DNA of 64,000 nucleotides from Clusia tigrina (GCA_920105625.2 CAKKTE020000437.1:310001-374000); one strand, 5' to 3'; positions 47,143-61,000 are shown, numbered from the stretch's first letter. Translations and numbers: made by a program. The notes: generated by a model from the letters alone, not told the origin.

Positions 47143-50082
47143 ACCGTATAGAAGTTAGGGCCATTTGAAGATTTATCAGTGTTTGATTTGTGACTCAAGG
47201 GTAGCATAGCTTTGAGCGATAGCTTAATTTGGCAAGAGGCTCGAGTACTTTATTGTTACAAAATTTCAAGGTTTTATGACGCTCCAGTAGAAAGTTACAA
47301 GCATTTGTATGTTGCAAACTTTGATAGGTATAGGATGCACCGTATAGAAGTTAGGGCCATTTGAAGTTTTATCAGTGTTTGATTTGGGAATCAAGTGTAG
47401 CATAGGTTTGAGCCGTAGCTTAAATTGACAAGAGAATCGAGTACTTTATTGTTACAAAATTTCAAGGTTTTATGGCGCTTCAGTAAAAAGTTACAAGCAT
47501 TTGTATGTTGCAAACTTTGATAGGTCTAGGACGTACCGTATAGCAGTTAGGGCCATTTGAAGTTTTATCAGTGTTTGATTTGGGACTCAAGGGTAGCATA
47601 GCTTTGAGCGATAGCTTAAATTGACAAGAGGCTCGAGTACTTTATTGTTACAAAATTTCAAGGTTTTATGACGCTTCAATAAAAAGTTACAAACATTTGT
47701 ATGTTGCAAACTTTGATAGGTATAAGATGCACTGTGTAGAAGTTAAGGCCATTTGAAGTTTTATCAGTGATTGATTTGGGACTCAAGGGTAGCATAGCTT
47801 TGAGCGATAGCTTAAATTGACAAGAGGCTCGAGTACTTTATTGTTACAAAATTTCAAGGTTTTATGACGCTTCAATAAAAAGTTACAAACATTTGTATGT
47901 TGCAAACTTTGATAGGTATAAGATGTACTGTGTAGAAGTTAAGGCCATTTGAAGTTTTATCAGTGATTGATTTGGGACTCAAGGGTAGCATAGCTTTGAC
48001 CGATAGCTTAAATTGACAAGAGGCTCGAGTACTTTATTGTTAAAAAATTTCAAGGTTTTATGACGCTCCAGTAAAAAGTTACAAGCATTTGTATGTTGCA
48101 ATCTTTGATAGGTGTAGGACGTACCGTATATAAGTTAGAGCCATTTGAAGTTTTATCAGTGTTTGATTTGGGACTCAAGGGTACCATAGCTATGAGCGAT
48201 AGGTTAAATTGACAAGAGGCTCGAGTACTTCATTGTTACAAAATTTCAAGCTTTTATGACGCTCCAGTAAAAAGTTACAAGCATTTGCCTGTTGCAAACT
48301 TTGATAGGTGTAGGACGTACCGTATAGAAGTTAGGGCCATTTGAAGTTTTATCAGTGGTTGATTTGGGACTCAATTGTAGCATAGCTTTGAGCGATAGCT
48401 TAAATTGACAAGAGAATCGAGTACTTTATTGTTACAAAATTTCGAGGTTTTATGACGCACCAGTAAAAAGTTACAAGCATTTGTATGTTGCAAACTTTGA
48501 TCGGTGTAGCACGTACCGTATAGCAGTTGGGGCCATTTGAAGTTTTATCAGTGTTTGATTTGGGACTCAAGGGTAGCATAGCTTTGAGCGATAGCTTAAA
48601 TTGACAAGAGGCTCGAGTACTTTATTGTTACAAAATTTCAAGGTTTTATGACGCTTCAGTAAAAAGTTACAACCATTTGTATGTTGCAAACTTTGATAGG
48701 TATAGGATGCACTGTGTAGAAGTTAGGGCCATTTGAAGTTTTATCAGTGTTTGATTTGGGACTCAAGGGTAGCGTAGCTTTGAGCGATAGCTTAAATTGA
48801 CAAGAGGCTCGAGTACTTTATTGTTACAAAATTTCAAGGTTTTATGATGCTCCAGTAAAAAGTTACAAGCATTTGTATGTTGCAAACTTTGATAGATGTA
48901 GGACGTACCGTATATAAGTTAGAGCCATTTGAAGTTTTATCAGTGTTTGATTTGGGACACAAGGGTAGCATAGCTATGAGCGATAGCTTAAATTGACAAG
49001 AGGCTCGAGTACTTTATTGTTACAAAATTTCAAGCTTTTATGACGCTCCAGTAAAAAGTTACAAGCATTTGCCTGTTGCAAACTTTGATAGGTGTAGGAC
49101 GTACCGTATAGCAGTTGGGGCCATTTGAAGTTTTATCAGTGTTTGATTTGGGACTCAAGTGTAGCATAGCTTTGAGCGATAGCTTAAATTGACAAGAGGC
49201 TCGAGTACTTTATTGTTACAAAATTTCAAGGTTTTATGACGCTCCAGTAAAAAGTTACAAGCATTTGCATGTTGCAAACTTTGATAGGTGTAGCACGTAC
49301 CGTATAGCAGTTGGGGCCATTTGAAGTTTTATCAGTGTTTGATTTGGGACTCAAGTGTAGCATAGCTTTGAGCGATAGCTTAAATTGACAAGAGGCTCGA
49401 GTACTTTATTGTTACAAAATTTCAAGGTTTTATGACGCTCCAGTAAAAAGTTACAAGCATTTGCATGTTGCAAACTTTGATAGGTGTAGCACGTACCGTA
49501 TAGCAGTTGGGGCCATTTGAAGTTTTATCAGTGTTTGATTTGGGACTCAAGTGTAGCATAGCTTTGAGCGATAGCTTAAATTGACAAGAGGCTCGAGTAC
49601 TTTATTGTTACAAAATTTCAAGGTTTTATGGCGCTTCAGTAAAAAGTAAACAAGCATTTGTATGTTGCAACTTTGATAGGTATAGGACGTACCGTATAGA
49701 AGTTAGGTCCATTTGAAGTTCTATCAGTGTTTGATTTCGGACTCAAGGGTAGCATAGCTTTGAGCGATATCTTAAATTGACAAGAGGCTCGAGTACTTTA
49801 TTGTTACAAAATTTCAAGGTTTTATGACGCTCCAGTAAAAAGTTACAAGCATTTGTATGTTGCAATCTTTGATAGGTGTAGGACGTACCGTATAGAAGTT
49901 AGGGCCATTGGAAGTTTTTTCAGTGTTTGATTTGGGACTCAAGGGTAGCATAGCTTTGAGCGATAGCTTAAATTGACAAGAGGCTCGAGTACTTTATTGT
50001 TACAAAATTTCAAGGTTTTATGGCGCTTCAGTAAAAAGTTACAAGCATTTATATATTGCAAACTTTGATAGGTATAGGACGT

Positions 50083-50354
50083 ACCGTATAGAAGTTAGGG
50101 CCATTGGAAGTTTTTTCAGTGTTTGATTTGGGACTCAAGGGTATTATTTATTTTATTATTAAGATTTATCAGTGTTTGATTTGTGACTCAAGGGTAGCAT
50201 AGCTTTTGCATGTTTCATAGCATAGCTATGAGCGATAGCTTAAATTGACAAGAGGCTCGAGTACTTTATTGTTACAAAATTTCAAAATTTTATGACGCTC
50301 CAGTAAAAAGTTACAAGCATTTGCATGTTGCAAACTTTGATAGGTATAGGATGC
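50083..50354. repeat. 272-bp composite monomer with AT insert, copy 1
   Basis: Parts in order: positions 1-60 of an A-like monomer ending aagggt; an 18-bp AT-only segment; positions 26-71 of a type L monomer (aagatttatcag, ttgtgactc) ending agcttt; the 12 bases tgcatgtttcat; then positions 61-196 of a monomer with agctatgag. The 12-base piece begins like positions 164-171 of the monomer (tgcatgtt), suggesting a second event on top of the simpler join seen at 54936. Confidence 0.92.
50143..50160. other. 18-bp AT-only insert, copy 1
   Basis: The sequence attatttattttattatt interrupts the monomer after aagggt and is followed by aagatttatcag. It has no counterpart at any position of the 196-bp monomer that I can find. 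It could be filler DNA from end joining or a trace of an AT-rich simple repeat. Confidence 0.9.
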
Positions 50355-52704
50355 ACTGTGTAGAAGTTAGGGCCATTTGAAGTTTTATCAGTGTTTGATT
50401 TGGGACTCAAGGGTAGCATAGCTTTGAGCGATAGCTTAAATTGACAAGAGGCTCGAGTACTTTATTGTTACAAAATTTCAAGGTTTTATGGCGCTTCAGT
50501 AAAAAGTTACAAGCATTTGTATGTTGCAAACTTTGATAGGTATAGGACGTACCGTATAGAAGTTAGGTCCATTTGAAGCTCTATCAGTGTTTGATTTGGG
50601 ATTCAAGGGTAGCATAGCTATGAGCGATAGGTTAAATTGACAAGAGGCTCGAGTACTTTATTGTTACAAAATTTCAAGGTTTTATGACGCTCCAGTAAAA
50701 AGTTACAAGCAATTGCATGTTGCAAACTTTGATAGGTGTAGCACGTACCGTATAGCAGTTGGGGCCATTTGAAGTTTTATCAGTGTTTGATTTGGGACTC
50801 AAGGGTACCATAGCTTTGAGCGATAGCTTAAATTGACAAGAGGCTCGAGTACTTTATTGTTACAAAATTTCAAGGTTTTATGACGCTCCAGTAAAAAGTT
50901 AGAAGCATTTGTATGTTGCAATCTTTGATAGGTGTAGGACGTACCGTATAGAAGTTAGGGCCATTTGAAGATTTATCAGTGTTTGATTTGTGACTCAAGG
51001 GTAGCATAGCTTTGAGCGATAGATTAAATTGACAAGAGGCTCGAGTACTTTATTGTTACAAAATTTCAAGGTTTTATGACGCTCCAGTAAAAAGTTACAA
51101 GCATTTGTATGTTGCAAACTTTGATAAGTATAGGATGCACCGTATAGAAGTTAGGGCCATTTGAAGTTTTATCAGTGTTTGATTTGGGACTCAAGGGAAG
51201 CATAGCTTTGAGCTATAGCTTAAATTGACAAGAGAATCGAGTACTTTATTGTTACAAAATTTCGAGGTTTTATGACGCTCCAGTAAAAAGTTACAAGCAT
51301 TTGTATATTGCAAACTTTGATAGATGTAGGACGTACCGTATATAAGTTAGAGCCATTTGAAGTTTTATCAGTGTTTGATTTGGGACTCGAGGGTAGCATA
51401 GCTATGAGCGATAGCTTAAATTGACAAGAGGCTCGAGTACTTTATTGTTACAAAATTTCAAGGTTTTATGACGCTCCAGTAAAAAGTTACAAGCATTTGC
51501 ATGTTGCAAACTTTGATAGGTGTAGCACGTACCGTATAGCAGTTGGGGCCATTTGAAGTTTTATCAGTGTTTGATTTAGGACTCAAGTGTAGCATAGCTT
51601 TGAGCGATAGCTTAAATTGACAAGAGGCTCGAGTACTTTATTGTTACAAAATGTCAAGGTTTTATGGCGCTTCAGTAAAAAGTTACAAGCATTTGTATGT
51701 TGCAAACTTTGATAGGTATAGGACGTACCGTATAGAAGTTAGGCCCATTTGAAGTTCTATCAGTGTTTGATTTGGGACTCAAGGGTTGCATAGCTTTGAG
51801 CGATATCTTAAATTGACAAGAGGCTCGAGTACTTTATTGTTACAAAATTTCAAGGTTTTATGACGCTCCAGTAAAAAGTTACAAGCATTTACATGTTTCA
51901 AACTTTGATAGGTGTAGCACGTACCGTATAGCAGTTGGGGCATTTGAAGTTTTATCAGTGTTTGATTTGGGACTCAAGTGTAGCATAGCTTTGAGCGATA
52001 GCTTAAATTGACAAGAGGCTCGAGTACTTTATTGTTACAAAATTTCAAGGTTTTATGACGCTCCAGTAAAAAGTTACAAGCATTTGCATGTTGCAAACTT
52101 TGATAGGTGTAGCACGTACCGTATAGCAGTTGGGGCCATTTGAAGTTTTATCAGTGTTTGATTTGGGACTCAAGTGTAGCATAGCTTTGAGCGATAGCTT
52201 AAATTGACAAGAGGCTCGAGTACTTTATTGTTACAAAATTTCAAGGTTTTATGGCGCTTCAGTAAAAAGTAAACAAGCATTTGTATGTTGCAACTTTGAT
52301 AGGTATAGGACGTACCGTGTAGAAGTTAGGTCCATTTGAAGTTCTATCAGTGTTTGATTTCGGACTCAAGGGTAGCATAGCTTTGAGCGATATCTTAAAT
52401 TGACAAGAGGCTCGAGTACTTTATTGTTACAAAATTTCAATTTTTATGACGCTCCAGTAAAAAGTTACAAGCATTTGTATGTTGCAATCTTTGATAGGTG
52501 TAGGACGTACCGTATAGAAGTTAGGGCCATTGGAAGTTTTTTCAGTGTTTGATTTGGGACTCAAGGGTAGCATAGCTTTGAGCGATAGCTTAAATTGACA
52601 AGAGGCTCGAGTACTTTATTGTTACAAAATTTCAAGGTTTTATGGCGCTTCAGTAAAAAGTTACAAGCATTTATATATTGCAAACTTTGATAGGTATAGG
52701 ACGT

Positions 52705-52976
52705 ACCGTATAGAAGTTAGGGCCATTGGAAGTTTTTTCAGTGTTTGATTTGGGACTCAAGGGTATTATTTATTTTATTATTAAGATTTATCAGTGTTTG
52801 ATTTGTGACTCAAGGGTAGCATAGCTTTTGCATGTTTCATAGCATAGCTATGAGCGATAGCTTAAATTGACAAGAGGCTCGAGTACTTTATTGTTACAAA
52901 ATTTCAAAATTTTATGACGCTCCAGTAAAAAGTTACAAGCATTTGCATGTTGCAAACTTTTATAGGTATAGGATGC
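52705..52976. repeat. 272-bp composite monomer with AT insert, copy 2
   Basis: This has the same structure as the composite at 50083, base for base as far as I can compare, apart from tttataggtat in place of tttgataggtat near its right end. It starts exactly 2622 bp downstream of copy 1. Confidence 0.92.
52765..52782. other. 18-bp AT-only insert, copy 2
   Basis: It has the same 18 bases and the same flanks (aagggt before, aagatttatcag after) as at 50143, so it was copied with the HOR and not inserted independently. Confidence 0.9.
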
Positions 52977-54935
52977 ACTGTGTAGAAGTTAGGGCCATTT
53001 GAAGTTTTATCAGTGTTTGATTTGGGACTCAAGGGTAGCATAGCTTTGAGCGATAGCTTAAATTGACAAGAGGCTCGAGTACTTTATTGTTACAAAATTT
53101 CAAGGTTTTATGGCGCTTCAGTAAAAAGTGACAAGCATTTGTATGTTGCAAACTTTGATAGGTATAGGACGTACCGTATAGAAGTTAGGTCCATTTGAAG
53201 CTCTATCAGTGTTTGATTTGGGATTCAAGGGTAGCATAGCTATGAGCGATAGGTTAAATTGACAAGAGGCTCGAGTACTTTATTTTTACAAAATTTCAAG
53301 GTTTTATGACGCTCCAGTAAAAAGTTACAAGCAATTGCATGTTGCAAACTTTGATAGGTGTAGCACGTACCGTATAGCAGTTGGGGCCATTTGAAGTTTT
53401 ATCAGTGTTTGATTTGGGACTCAAGGGTACCATAGCTTTGAGCGATAGCTTAAATTGACAAGAGGCTCGAGTACTTTATTGTTACAAAATTTCAAGGTTT
53501 TATGACGCTCCAGTAAAAAGTTAGAAGCATTTGTATGTTGCAATCTTTGATAGGTGTAGGACGTACCGTATAGAAGTTAGGGCCATTTGAAGATTTATCA
53601 GTGTTTGATTTGTGACTCAAGGGTAGCATAGCTTTGAGCGATAGATTAAATTGACAAGAGGCTCGAGTACTTTATTGTTACAAAATTTCAAGGTTTTATG
53701 ACGCTCCAGTAAAAAGTTACAAGCATTTGTATGTTGCAAACTTTGATAAGTATAGGATGCACCGTATAGAAGTTAGGGCCATTTGAAGTTTTATCAGTGT
53801 TTGATTTGGGACTCAAGGGAAGCATAGCTTTGAGCGATAGCTTAAATTGACAAGAGAATCGAGTACTTTATTGTTACAAAATTTCGAGGTTTTATGACGC
53901 TCCAGTAAAAAGTTACAAGCATTTGTATATTGCAAACTTTGATAGATGTAGGACGTACCGTATATAAGTTAGAGCCATTTGAAGTTTTATCAGTGTTTGA
54001 TTTGGGACTCGAGGGTAGCATAGCTATGAGCGATAGCTTAAATTGAAAAGAGGCTCGAGTACTTTATTGTTACAAAATTTCAAGGTTTTATGACGCTCCA
54101 GTAAAAAGTTACAAGCATTTGCATGTTGCAAACTTTGATAGGTGTAGCACGTACCGTATAGCAGTTGGGGCCATTTGAAGTTTTATCAGTGTTTGATTTA
54201 GGACTCAAGTGTAGCATAGCTTTGAGCGATAGCTTAAATTGACAAGAGGCTCGAGTACTTTATTGTTACAAAATGTCAAGGTTTTATGGCGCTTCAGTAA
54301 AAAGTTACAAGCATTTGTATGTTGCAAACTTTGATAGGTATAGGACGTACCGTATAGAAGTTAGGCCCATTTGAAGTTCTATCAGTGTTTGATTTGGGAC
54401 TCAAGGGTTGCATAGCTTTGAGCGATATCTTAAATTGACAAGAGGCTCGAGTACTTTATTGTTACAAAATTTCAAGGTTTTATGACGCTCCAGTAAAAAG
54501 TTACAAGCATTTGCATGTTTCAAACTTTGATAGGTGTAGCACGTACCGTATAGCAGTTGGGGCCATTTGAAGTTTTATCAGTGTTTGATTTGGGACTCAA
54601 GGGTAGCATAGCTTTGAGCGATAGCTTAAATTGACAAAAGGCTCGAGTACTTTATTGTTACAAAATTTCAAGGTGTTATGACGCTCCAGTAAAAAGTTAC
54701 AAGCATTTGTGTGTTGCAATCTTTGATAGGCGTAGAACGTACCGTACAGAAGTTAGGGCCATTGGAAGTTTTTTCAGTGTTTGATTTGGGACTCAAGTGT
54801 AGCATAGCTTTGAGCGATAGCTTAAATTGACAAGAGGCTCGAGTACTTTATTGTTAAAAAATTTCAAGGTTTTATGACGCTCCAGTAAAAAGTTACAAGC
54901 ATTTTTATGTTGCAATCTTTGTAGGTGTAGGACGT

Positions 54936-55092
54936 ACCGTATAGAAGTTAGGGCCATTGGAAGTTTTTTCAGTGTTTGATTTGGGACTCAAGGGTATTAT
55001 TTATTTTATTATTAAGATTTATCAGTGTTTGATTTGTGACTCAAGGGTAGCATAGCTTTTGCATGTTGCAAACTTTGATAGGTATAGGACGT
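54936..55092. repeat. 157-bp composite monomer with AT insert, simpler form
   Basis: Parts in order: positions 1-60, the 18-bp AT insert, positions 26-69 of a type L monomer, then a jump to position 162 (ttgcatgttgcaaac) running to the monomer end. The join shares tt. The tgcatgtt that follows agctt here is also present in the two longer composites, where it is cut short by a second join. This copy therefore probably preserves the earlier structure. Confidence 0.9.
54996..55013. other. 18-bp AT-only insert, copy 3
   Basis: The 18 bases and immediate flanks are the same as in the other two copies, but it sits in the shorter 157-bp composite. Confidence 0.9.
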
Positions 55093-55484
55093 ACCGTATA
55101 GAAGTTGGGTCCATTTGAAGCTCTATCAGTGTTTGATTTGGGATTCAAGGGTAGCATAGCTATGAGCGATAGGTTAAATTGACAAGAGGCTCGAGTACTT
55201 TATTGTTACAAAATTTCAAGGTTTTATGACGCTCCAGTAAAAAGTTACAAGCAATTGCATGTTGCAAACTTTGATAGGTGTAGCACGTACCGTATAGCAG
55301 TTGGGGCCATTTGAAGTTTTATCAGTGTTTGATTTGGGACTCAAGGGTACCATAGCTTTGAGCGATAGCTTAAATTGACAAGAGGCTCGAGTACTTTATT
55401 GTTACAAAATTTCAAGGTTTTATGACGCTCCAGTAAAAAGTTAGAAGCATTTGTATGTTGCAATCTTTGATAGGTGTAGGACGT

Positions 55485-55671
55485 ACCGTATAGAAGTTAG
55501 GGCCATTTGAAGATTTATCAGTGTTTGATTTGTGACTCAAGGGTAGCATAGCTTTGAGCGATAGCTTAAATTACCAAGAGGCTCGAGTACTTTATTGTTT
55601 CAAAATTTCAAGGTTTTATGACGCTCCAGTAAAAAGTTTGTATGTTGCAAACTTTGATAGGTATAGGATGC
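55485..55671. repeat. 187-bp monomer with a 9-bp deletion
   Basis: The segment aaaaagtttgtatgttgc lacks nine bases (acaagcatt or an equivalent alignment) compared with aaaaagttacaagcatttgtatg. It is present once in the window. Confidence 0.88.
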
Positions 55672-55867
55672 ACCGTATAGAAGTTAGGGCCATTTGAAGT
55701 TTTATCAGTGTTTGATTTGGGACTCAAGGGAAGCATAGCTTTGAGCGATAGCTTAAATTGAGAAGAGAATCGAGTACTTTATTGTTACAAAATTTCGAGG
55801 TTTTATGACGCTCCAGTAAAAAGTTACAAGCATTTGTATGTTGCAAACTTTGATAGATGTAGGACGT

Positions 55868-56651
55868 ACCGTATATAATTTAGAGCCATTTGAAGTTTTA
55901 TCAGTATTTGATTTGGGACTCGAGGGTAGCATAGCTATGAGCGATAGCTTAACTTAACAAGAGGCTCGAGTACTTTATTGTTACAAAATTTCAAGGTTTT
56001 ATGACGCTCCAGTAAAAAGTTACAAGCATTTGTGTGTTGCAATCTTTGATAGGCGTAGAACGTACCGTATAGAAGTTAGGGCCATTGGAAGTTTTTTCAG
56101 TGTTTGATTTGGGACTCAAGTGTAGCATAGCTTTGAGCGATAGCTTAAATTGACAAGAGGCTCGAGTACTTTATTATTACAAAATTTCAAGATTTTATGG
56201 CGCTTCAGTAAAAAGTTACAAGCATTTGTATGTTGCAAACTTTGATAGGTATAGGATGCACCGTATAGAAATTAGGGCCATTTGAAGTTTTATCAGTGTT
56301 TGATTTGGGACTCAAGGGTAGCATAGCTATGAGCGATAGCTTAAATTGACAAGAGGCTCGAGTACTTTATTGTTACAAAATTTCAAGGTTTTATGACGCT
56401 CCAGTAAAAACTTACAAGCATTTGTGTGTTGCAATCTTTGATAGGCGTAGAACGTACCGTATAGAAGTTAGGGCCATTGGAAGTTTTTTCAGTGTTTGAT
56501 TTGGGACTCAAGTGTAGCATAGCTTTGAGCGATAGCTTAAATTGACAAGAGGCTCGAGTACTTTATTATTACAAAATTTCAAGATTTTATGGCGCTTCAG
56601 TAAAAAGTTACAAACATTTGCATGTTGCAAACTTTGATAGGTGTAGCACGT
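55868..56651. repeat. Two-monomer tandem duplication (2 x 392 bp)
   Basis: The pair at 55868-56259 recurs at 56260-56651. Shared rare variants are gtgtgttgcaatc with ggcgtagaacgt, tattattac and caagattttatggcg, each spaced 392 bp apart. The first monomers of the two pairs differ at their left ends (tataatttagagcc against gaaattaggg), so the copied tract starts inside that monomer. Confidence 0.82.
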
Positions 56652-58023
56652 ACCGTATAACAGTTGGGGCCATTTGAAGTTGTATCAGTGTTTGATTTGG
56701 GACTCAAGGGTACCATAGCTTTGAGCGATAGCTTAAATTGAAAAGAGGCTCGAGTACTTTATTGTTACAAAATTTCAAGGTTTTATGACGCTTCAGTAAA
56801 AAGTTACAAGCATTTGTATGTTGCAAACTTTGATAGGTATAGGATGCACTGTGTAGAAGTTAGGGCCATTTGAAGTTTTATCAGTGTTTGATTTGGGACT
56901 CAAGGGTAGCATAGCTTTGAGCGATAGCTTAAATTGACAAGAGGCTCGAGTACTTTATTGCTACAAAATTTCGAGGTTTTATGACGCTCCAGTAAAAAGT
57001 TACAAGCATTTGTATATTGCAAACTTTGATAGATGTAGGACGTACCGTATATAAGTTAGAGCCATTTGAAGTTTTATCAGTGTTTGATTTGGGACTCGAT
57101 GGTAGCATAGCTATGAGCGATAGCTTAAATTGACAAGAGGCTCGAGTACTTTATTGTTACAAAATTTCAAGGTTTTATGACGCTCCAGTAAAAAGTTACA
57201 AGCATTTGCATGTTGCAATCTTTGATAGGTGTAGGACGTACCGTATAGAAGTTAGGGCCATTTGAAGATTTATCAGTGTTTGATTTGTGACTCAAGGGTA
57301 GCATAGCTTTGAGCGATAGCTTAAATTGACAAGAGGCTCGAGTACTTTATTGTTACAAAATTTCAAGGTTTTATGACGCTCCAGTAAAAAGTTACAAGCA
57401 TTTGTATGTTGCAAACTTTGATAGGTATAGGATGCACCGTATAGAAGTTAGGGCCATTTGAAGTTTTATCAGTGTTTGATTTGGGACTCAAGGGAAGCAT
57501 AGCTTTGAGCGATAGCTTAAATTGACAAGAGAATCGAGTACTTTATTGTTACAAAATTTCAAGGTTTTATGACGCTTCAGTAAAAAGTTACAAGCATTTG
57601 TATGTTGCAAACTTTGATAGGTGTAGCACATACCGTATAGCAGTTGGGGCCATTTGAAGTTTTATCAGTGTTTGATTTGGGACTCAAGGGTACCATAGCT
57701 TTGAGCAATAGCTTAAATTGACAAGAGGCTCGAGTACTTTATTGTTAAAAAATTTCAAGGTTTTATGACGCTCCAGTAAAAAGTTACAAGCATTTGCATG
57801 TTGCAAACTTTGATAGGTGTAGCACGTACCGTATAGCAGTTGGGGCCATTTGAAGTTTTATCAGTGTTTGATTTGGGACTCAAGGGTACCATAGCTTTGA
57901 GCGATAGCTTAAATTGACAAGAGGCTCGAGTACTTTATTGTTACAAAATTTCAAGGTTTTATGACGCTTCAGTAAAAAGTTACAAGCATTTGTATGTTGC
58001 AAACTTTGATAGGTATAGGATGC

Positions 58024-61000
58024 ACTGTGTAGAAGTTAGGACCATTTGAAGTTTTATCAGTGTTTGATTTGGGACTCAAGGATAGCATAGCTTTGAGCGA
58101 TAGCTTAAAGTGACCAGAGGCTCGAGTCCTTTATTGTTACAAAATTTCGAGGTTTTATGACGCTCCAGTAAAAAGTTACAAGCATTTGTATATTGCAAAC
58201 TTTGATAGATGTAGGACGTACCGTATATAAGTTAGAGCCATTTGAAGTTTTATCAGTGTTTGATTTGGGACTCAAGGGTACCATAGCTTTGAGCTATAGC
58301 TTAAATTGACAAGAGGCTCGAGTACTTTATTGTTACAAAATTTAAAGGTTTTATGACGCTCCAGTAAAAAGTTACAAGCATTTGCATGTTGCAAACTTTG
58401 ATAGGTGTAGCACGTACCGTATAGCAGTTGGGGCCATTTGAAGCTTTATCAGTGTTTGATTTGGGACTCAAGGGTAGCATAGCTTCGAGCGATAGCTTAA
58501 ATTGACAAAAGGCTCGAGTACTTTATTGTTACAAAATTTCAAGGTTTTATGACGCTCCAGTAAAAAGTTACAAGCATTTGTATGTTGCAATCTTTGATAG
58601 GCGTAGGACGTACCGTATAGAAGTTAGGGCCATTGGAAGTTTTTTCAGTGTTTGATTTGGGACTCAAGTGTAGCATAGCTTTGAGCGATAGCTTAAATTG
58701 ACAAGAGGCTCGAGTACTTTATTATTACAAAATTTCAAGGTTTTATGGCGCTTCAGTAAAAAGTTACAAGCATTTGTATGTTGCAAACTTTTATAGGTAT
58801 AGGACGTACCGTATAGATGTTAGGTCCATTTGAAGCTCTATCAGTGTTTGATTTGGGACTCAAGGGTAGCATAGCTATGAGCGATAGCTTAAATTGACAA
58901 GAGGCTCGAGTACTTTATTGTTACAAAATTTCAAGGTTTTATGACGCTCCAGTAAAAAGTTACAAGCATTTGCATGTTGCAAACTTTGATAGGTGTAGCA
59001 CGTACCGTATAGCAGTTGAGGCCATTTGAAGTTTTATCAGTGTTTGATTTGGGACTCAAGGGTACCATAGCTTTGAGCGATAGCTTAAATTGACAAGAGG
59101 CTCGAGTACTTTATTGTTACAAAATTTCAAGCTTTTATGACGCTTCAGTAAAAAGTTACAAGCATTTGTATGTTGCAAACTTTGATAGGTATAGGATGCA
59201 CTGTGTAGAAGGTAGGGCCATTTGAAGTTTTATCAGTGTTTGATTTGGGACTCAAGGGTAGCATAGCTTTGAGCGATAGCTTAAATTGACAAGAGGCTCG
59301 AGTACTTTATTGTTACAAAATTTCGAGGTTTTATGACGCTCCAGTAAAAAGTTACAATCATTTGTATATTGCAAACTTTGATAGATGTAGGACGTACCGT
59401 ATATAAGTTAGAGCCATTTGAAGTTTTATCAGTGTTTGATTTGGGACTCAAGGGAAGCATAGCTTTGAGCGATAGCTTAAATTGACAAGAGAATCGAGTA
59501 CTTTATTGTTACAAAATTTCAAGGTTTTATGACGCTTCAGTAAAAAGTTACAAGCATTTGCATGTTGCAAACTTTGATAGGTGTAGCACATACCGTATAG
59601 CAGTTGGGGCCATTTGAAGTTTTATCAGTGTTTGATTTGGGACTCAAGGGTAGCATAGCTTTGAGCGATAGCTTAAATTGACAAGAGGCTCGAGTACTTT
59701 ATTGTTAAAAAATTTCAAGGTTTTATGACGCTCCAGTAAAAAGTTACAAGCATTTGCATGTTGCAAACTTTGATAGGTGTAGCACGTACCGTATAGCAGT
59801 TGGGGCCATTTGAAGTTTTATCAGTGTTTGATTTGGGACTCAAGGGTACCATAGCTTTGAGCGATAGCTTAAATTGACAAGAGGCTCGAGTACTTTATTG
59901 TTACAAAATTTCAAGGTTTTATGACGCTTCAGTAAAAAGTTACAAGCATTTGTATGTTGCAAACTTTGATAGGTATAGGATGCACTGTGTAGAAGTTAGG
60001 ACCATTTGAAGTTTTATCAGTGTTTGATTTGGGACTCAAGGGTCGCATAGCTTTGAGGGATAGCTTAAATTGACAAGAGGCTCGAGTACTTTATTGTTAC
60101 AAAATTTCGAGGTTTTATGACGCTCCAGTAAAAAGTTACAAGCATTTGTATATTGCAAACTTTGATAGATGTAGGACGTACCGTATATAAGTTAGAGCCA
60201 TTTGAAGTTTTATCAGTGTTTGATTTGGGACTCAAGGGTAGCATAGCTTTGAGCTATAGCTTAAATTGACAAGAGGCTCGAGTACTTTATTGTTACAAAA
60301 TTTCAAGGTCTTATGACGCTCCAGTAAAAAGTTACAAGCATTTGCATGTTGCAGACTTTGATAGGTGTAGCACGTACCGTATAGCAGTTGGGGCCATTTG
60401 AAGTTTTATCAGTGTTTGATTTGGGACTCAATGGTAGCATAGCTTCGAGCGATAGCTTAAATTGACAAAAGGCTCGAGTACTTTATTGTTACAAAATTTC
60501 AAGGTTTTATGACGCTCCAGTAAAAAGTTACAAGCATTTGTATGTTGCAATCTTTGATAGGCGTAGGACGTACCGTATAGATGTTAGGGCCATTGGAAGT
60601 TTTTTCAGTGTTTGATTTGGGAATCAAGTGTAGCATAGCTTTGAGCGATAGCTTAAATTGACAAGAGGCTCGAGTACTTTATTATTACAAAATTTCAAGG
60701 TTTTATGGTGCTTCAGTAAAAAGTTACAAGTATTTGTATGTTGCAAACTTTTATAGGTATAGGACGTACCGTATAGAAGTTAGGTCCATTTGAAGCTCTA
60801 TCAGTGTTTGATTTGGGACTCAAGGGTAGCATAGCTATGAGCGATAGCTTAAATTGACAAGAGGCTCGAGTACTTTATTGTTACAAAATTTCAAGGTTTT
60901 ATGACGCTACAGTAAAAAGTTACAAGCATTTGCATGTTGCAAACTTTGATAGGTGTAGCACGTACCGTATAGCAGTTGGGGCCATTTGAAGATTTATCAG

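Larger units (their letters stand above)
50083..52704. repeat. 2622-bp HOR unit led by an AT-insert composite
   Basis: The unit runs from the composite monomer at 50083 to the next composite at 52705. Independent markers repeat at the same 2622-bp distance: gttagaagc (agaag at 50901 and 53523), the compensated gtaaacaagc/gcaactttg pair, ctctatcag with gggattc, and gggttgcatag. The similarity extends upstream to about 49300 and downstream of the second composite to about 54600, so the duplicated region is slightly longer than the unit marked here. Confidence 0.88.
46369..58023. repeat. Block 3: irregular satellite rich in type T monomers
   Basis: Many monomers here begin gcagttgggg after gtagcacgt (type T), and several gain GGTACC at positions 58-63 (aagggtaccatag, for example near 50807). 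Small register slips are scattered: 10 bp lost near 47060, 1 bp near 51945, a compensated pair (gtaaacaagc with gcaactttg) near 49648 and 52270, 1 bp near 52440 and 54921, and 9 bp near 55640. Near-identical neighbours occur, such as the actgtgtag monomers at 47731 and 47927, both with gttaaggcc and cagtgattg. HOR order is less regular than in blocks 1 and 2 apart from the 2622-bp period. Confidence 0.85.

Noticed and set aside
50143..50160. Transposon target site or terminal repeat around the AT-only insert
   Set aside because: There is no target-site duplication, inverted ends or coding remnant beside the 18 bases. The flanks are rearranged satellite.
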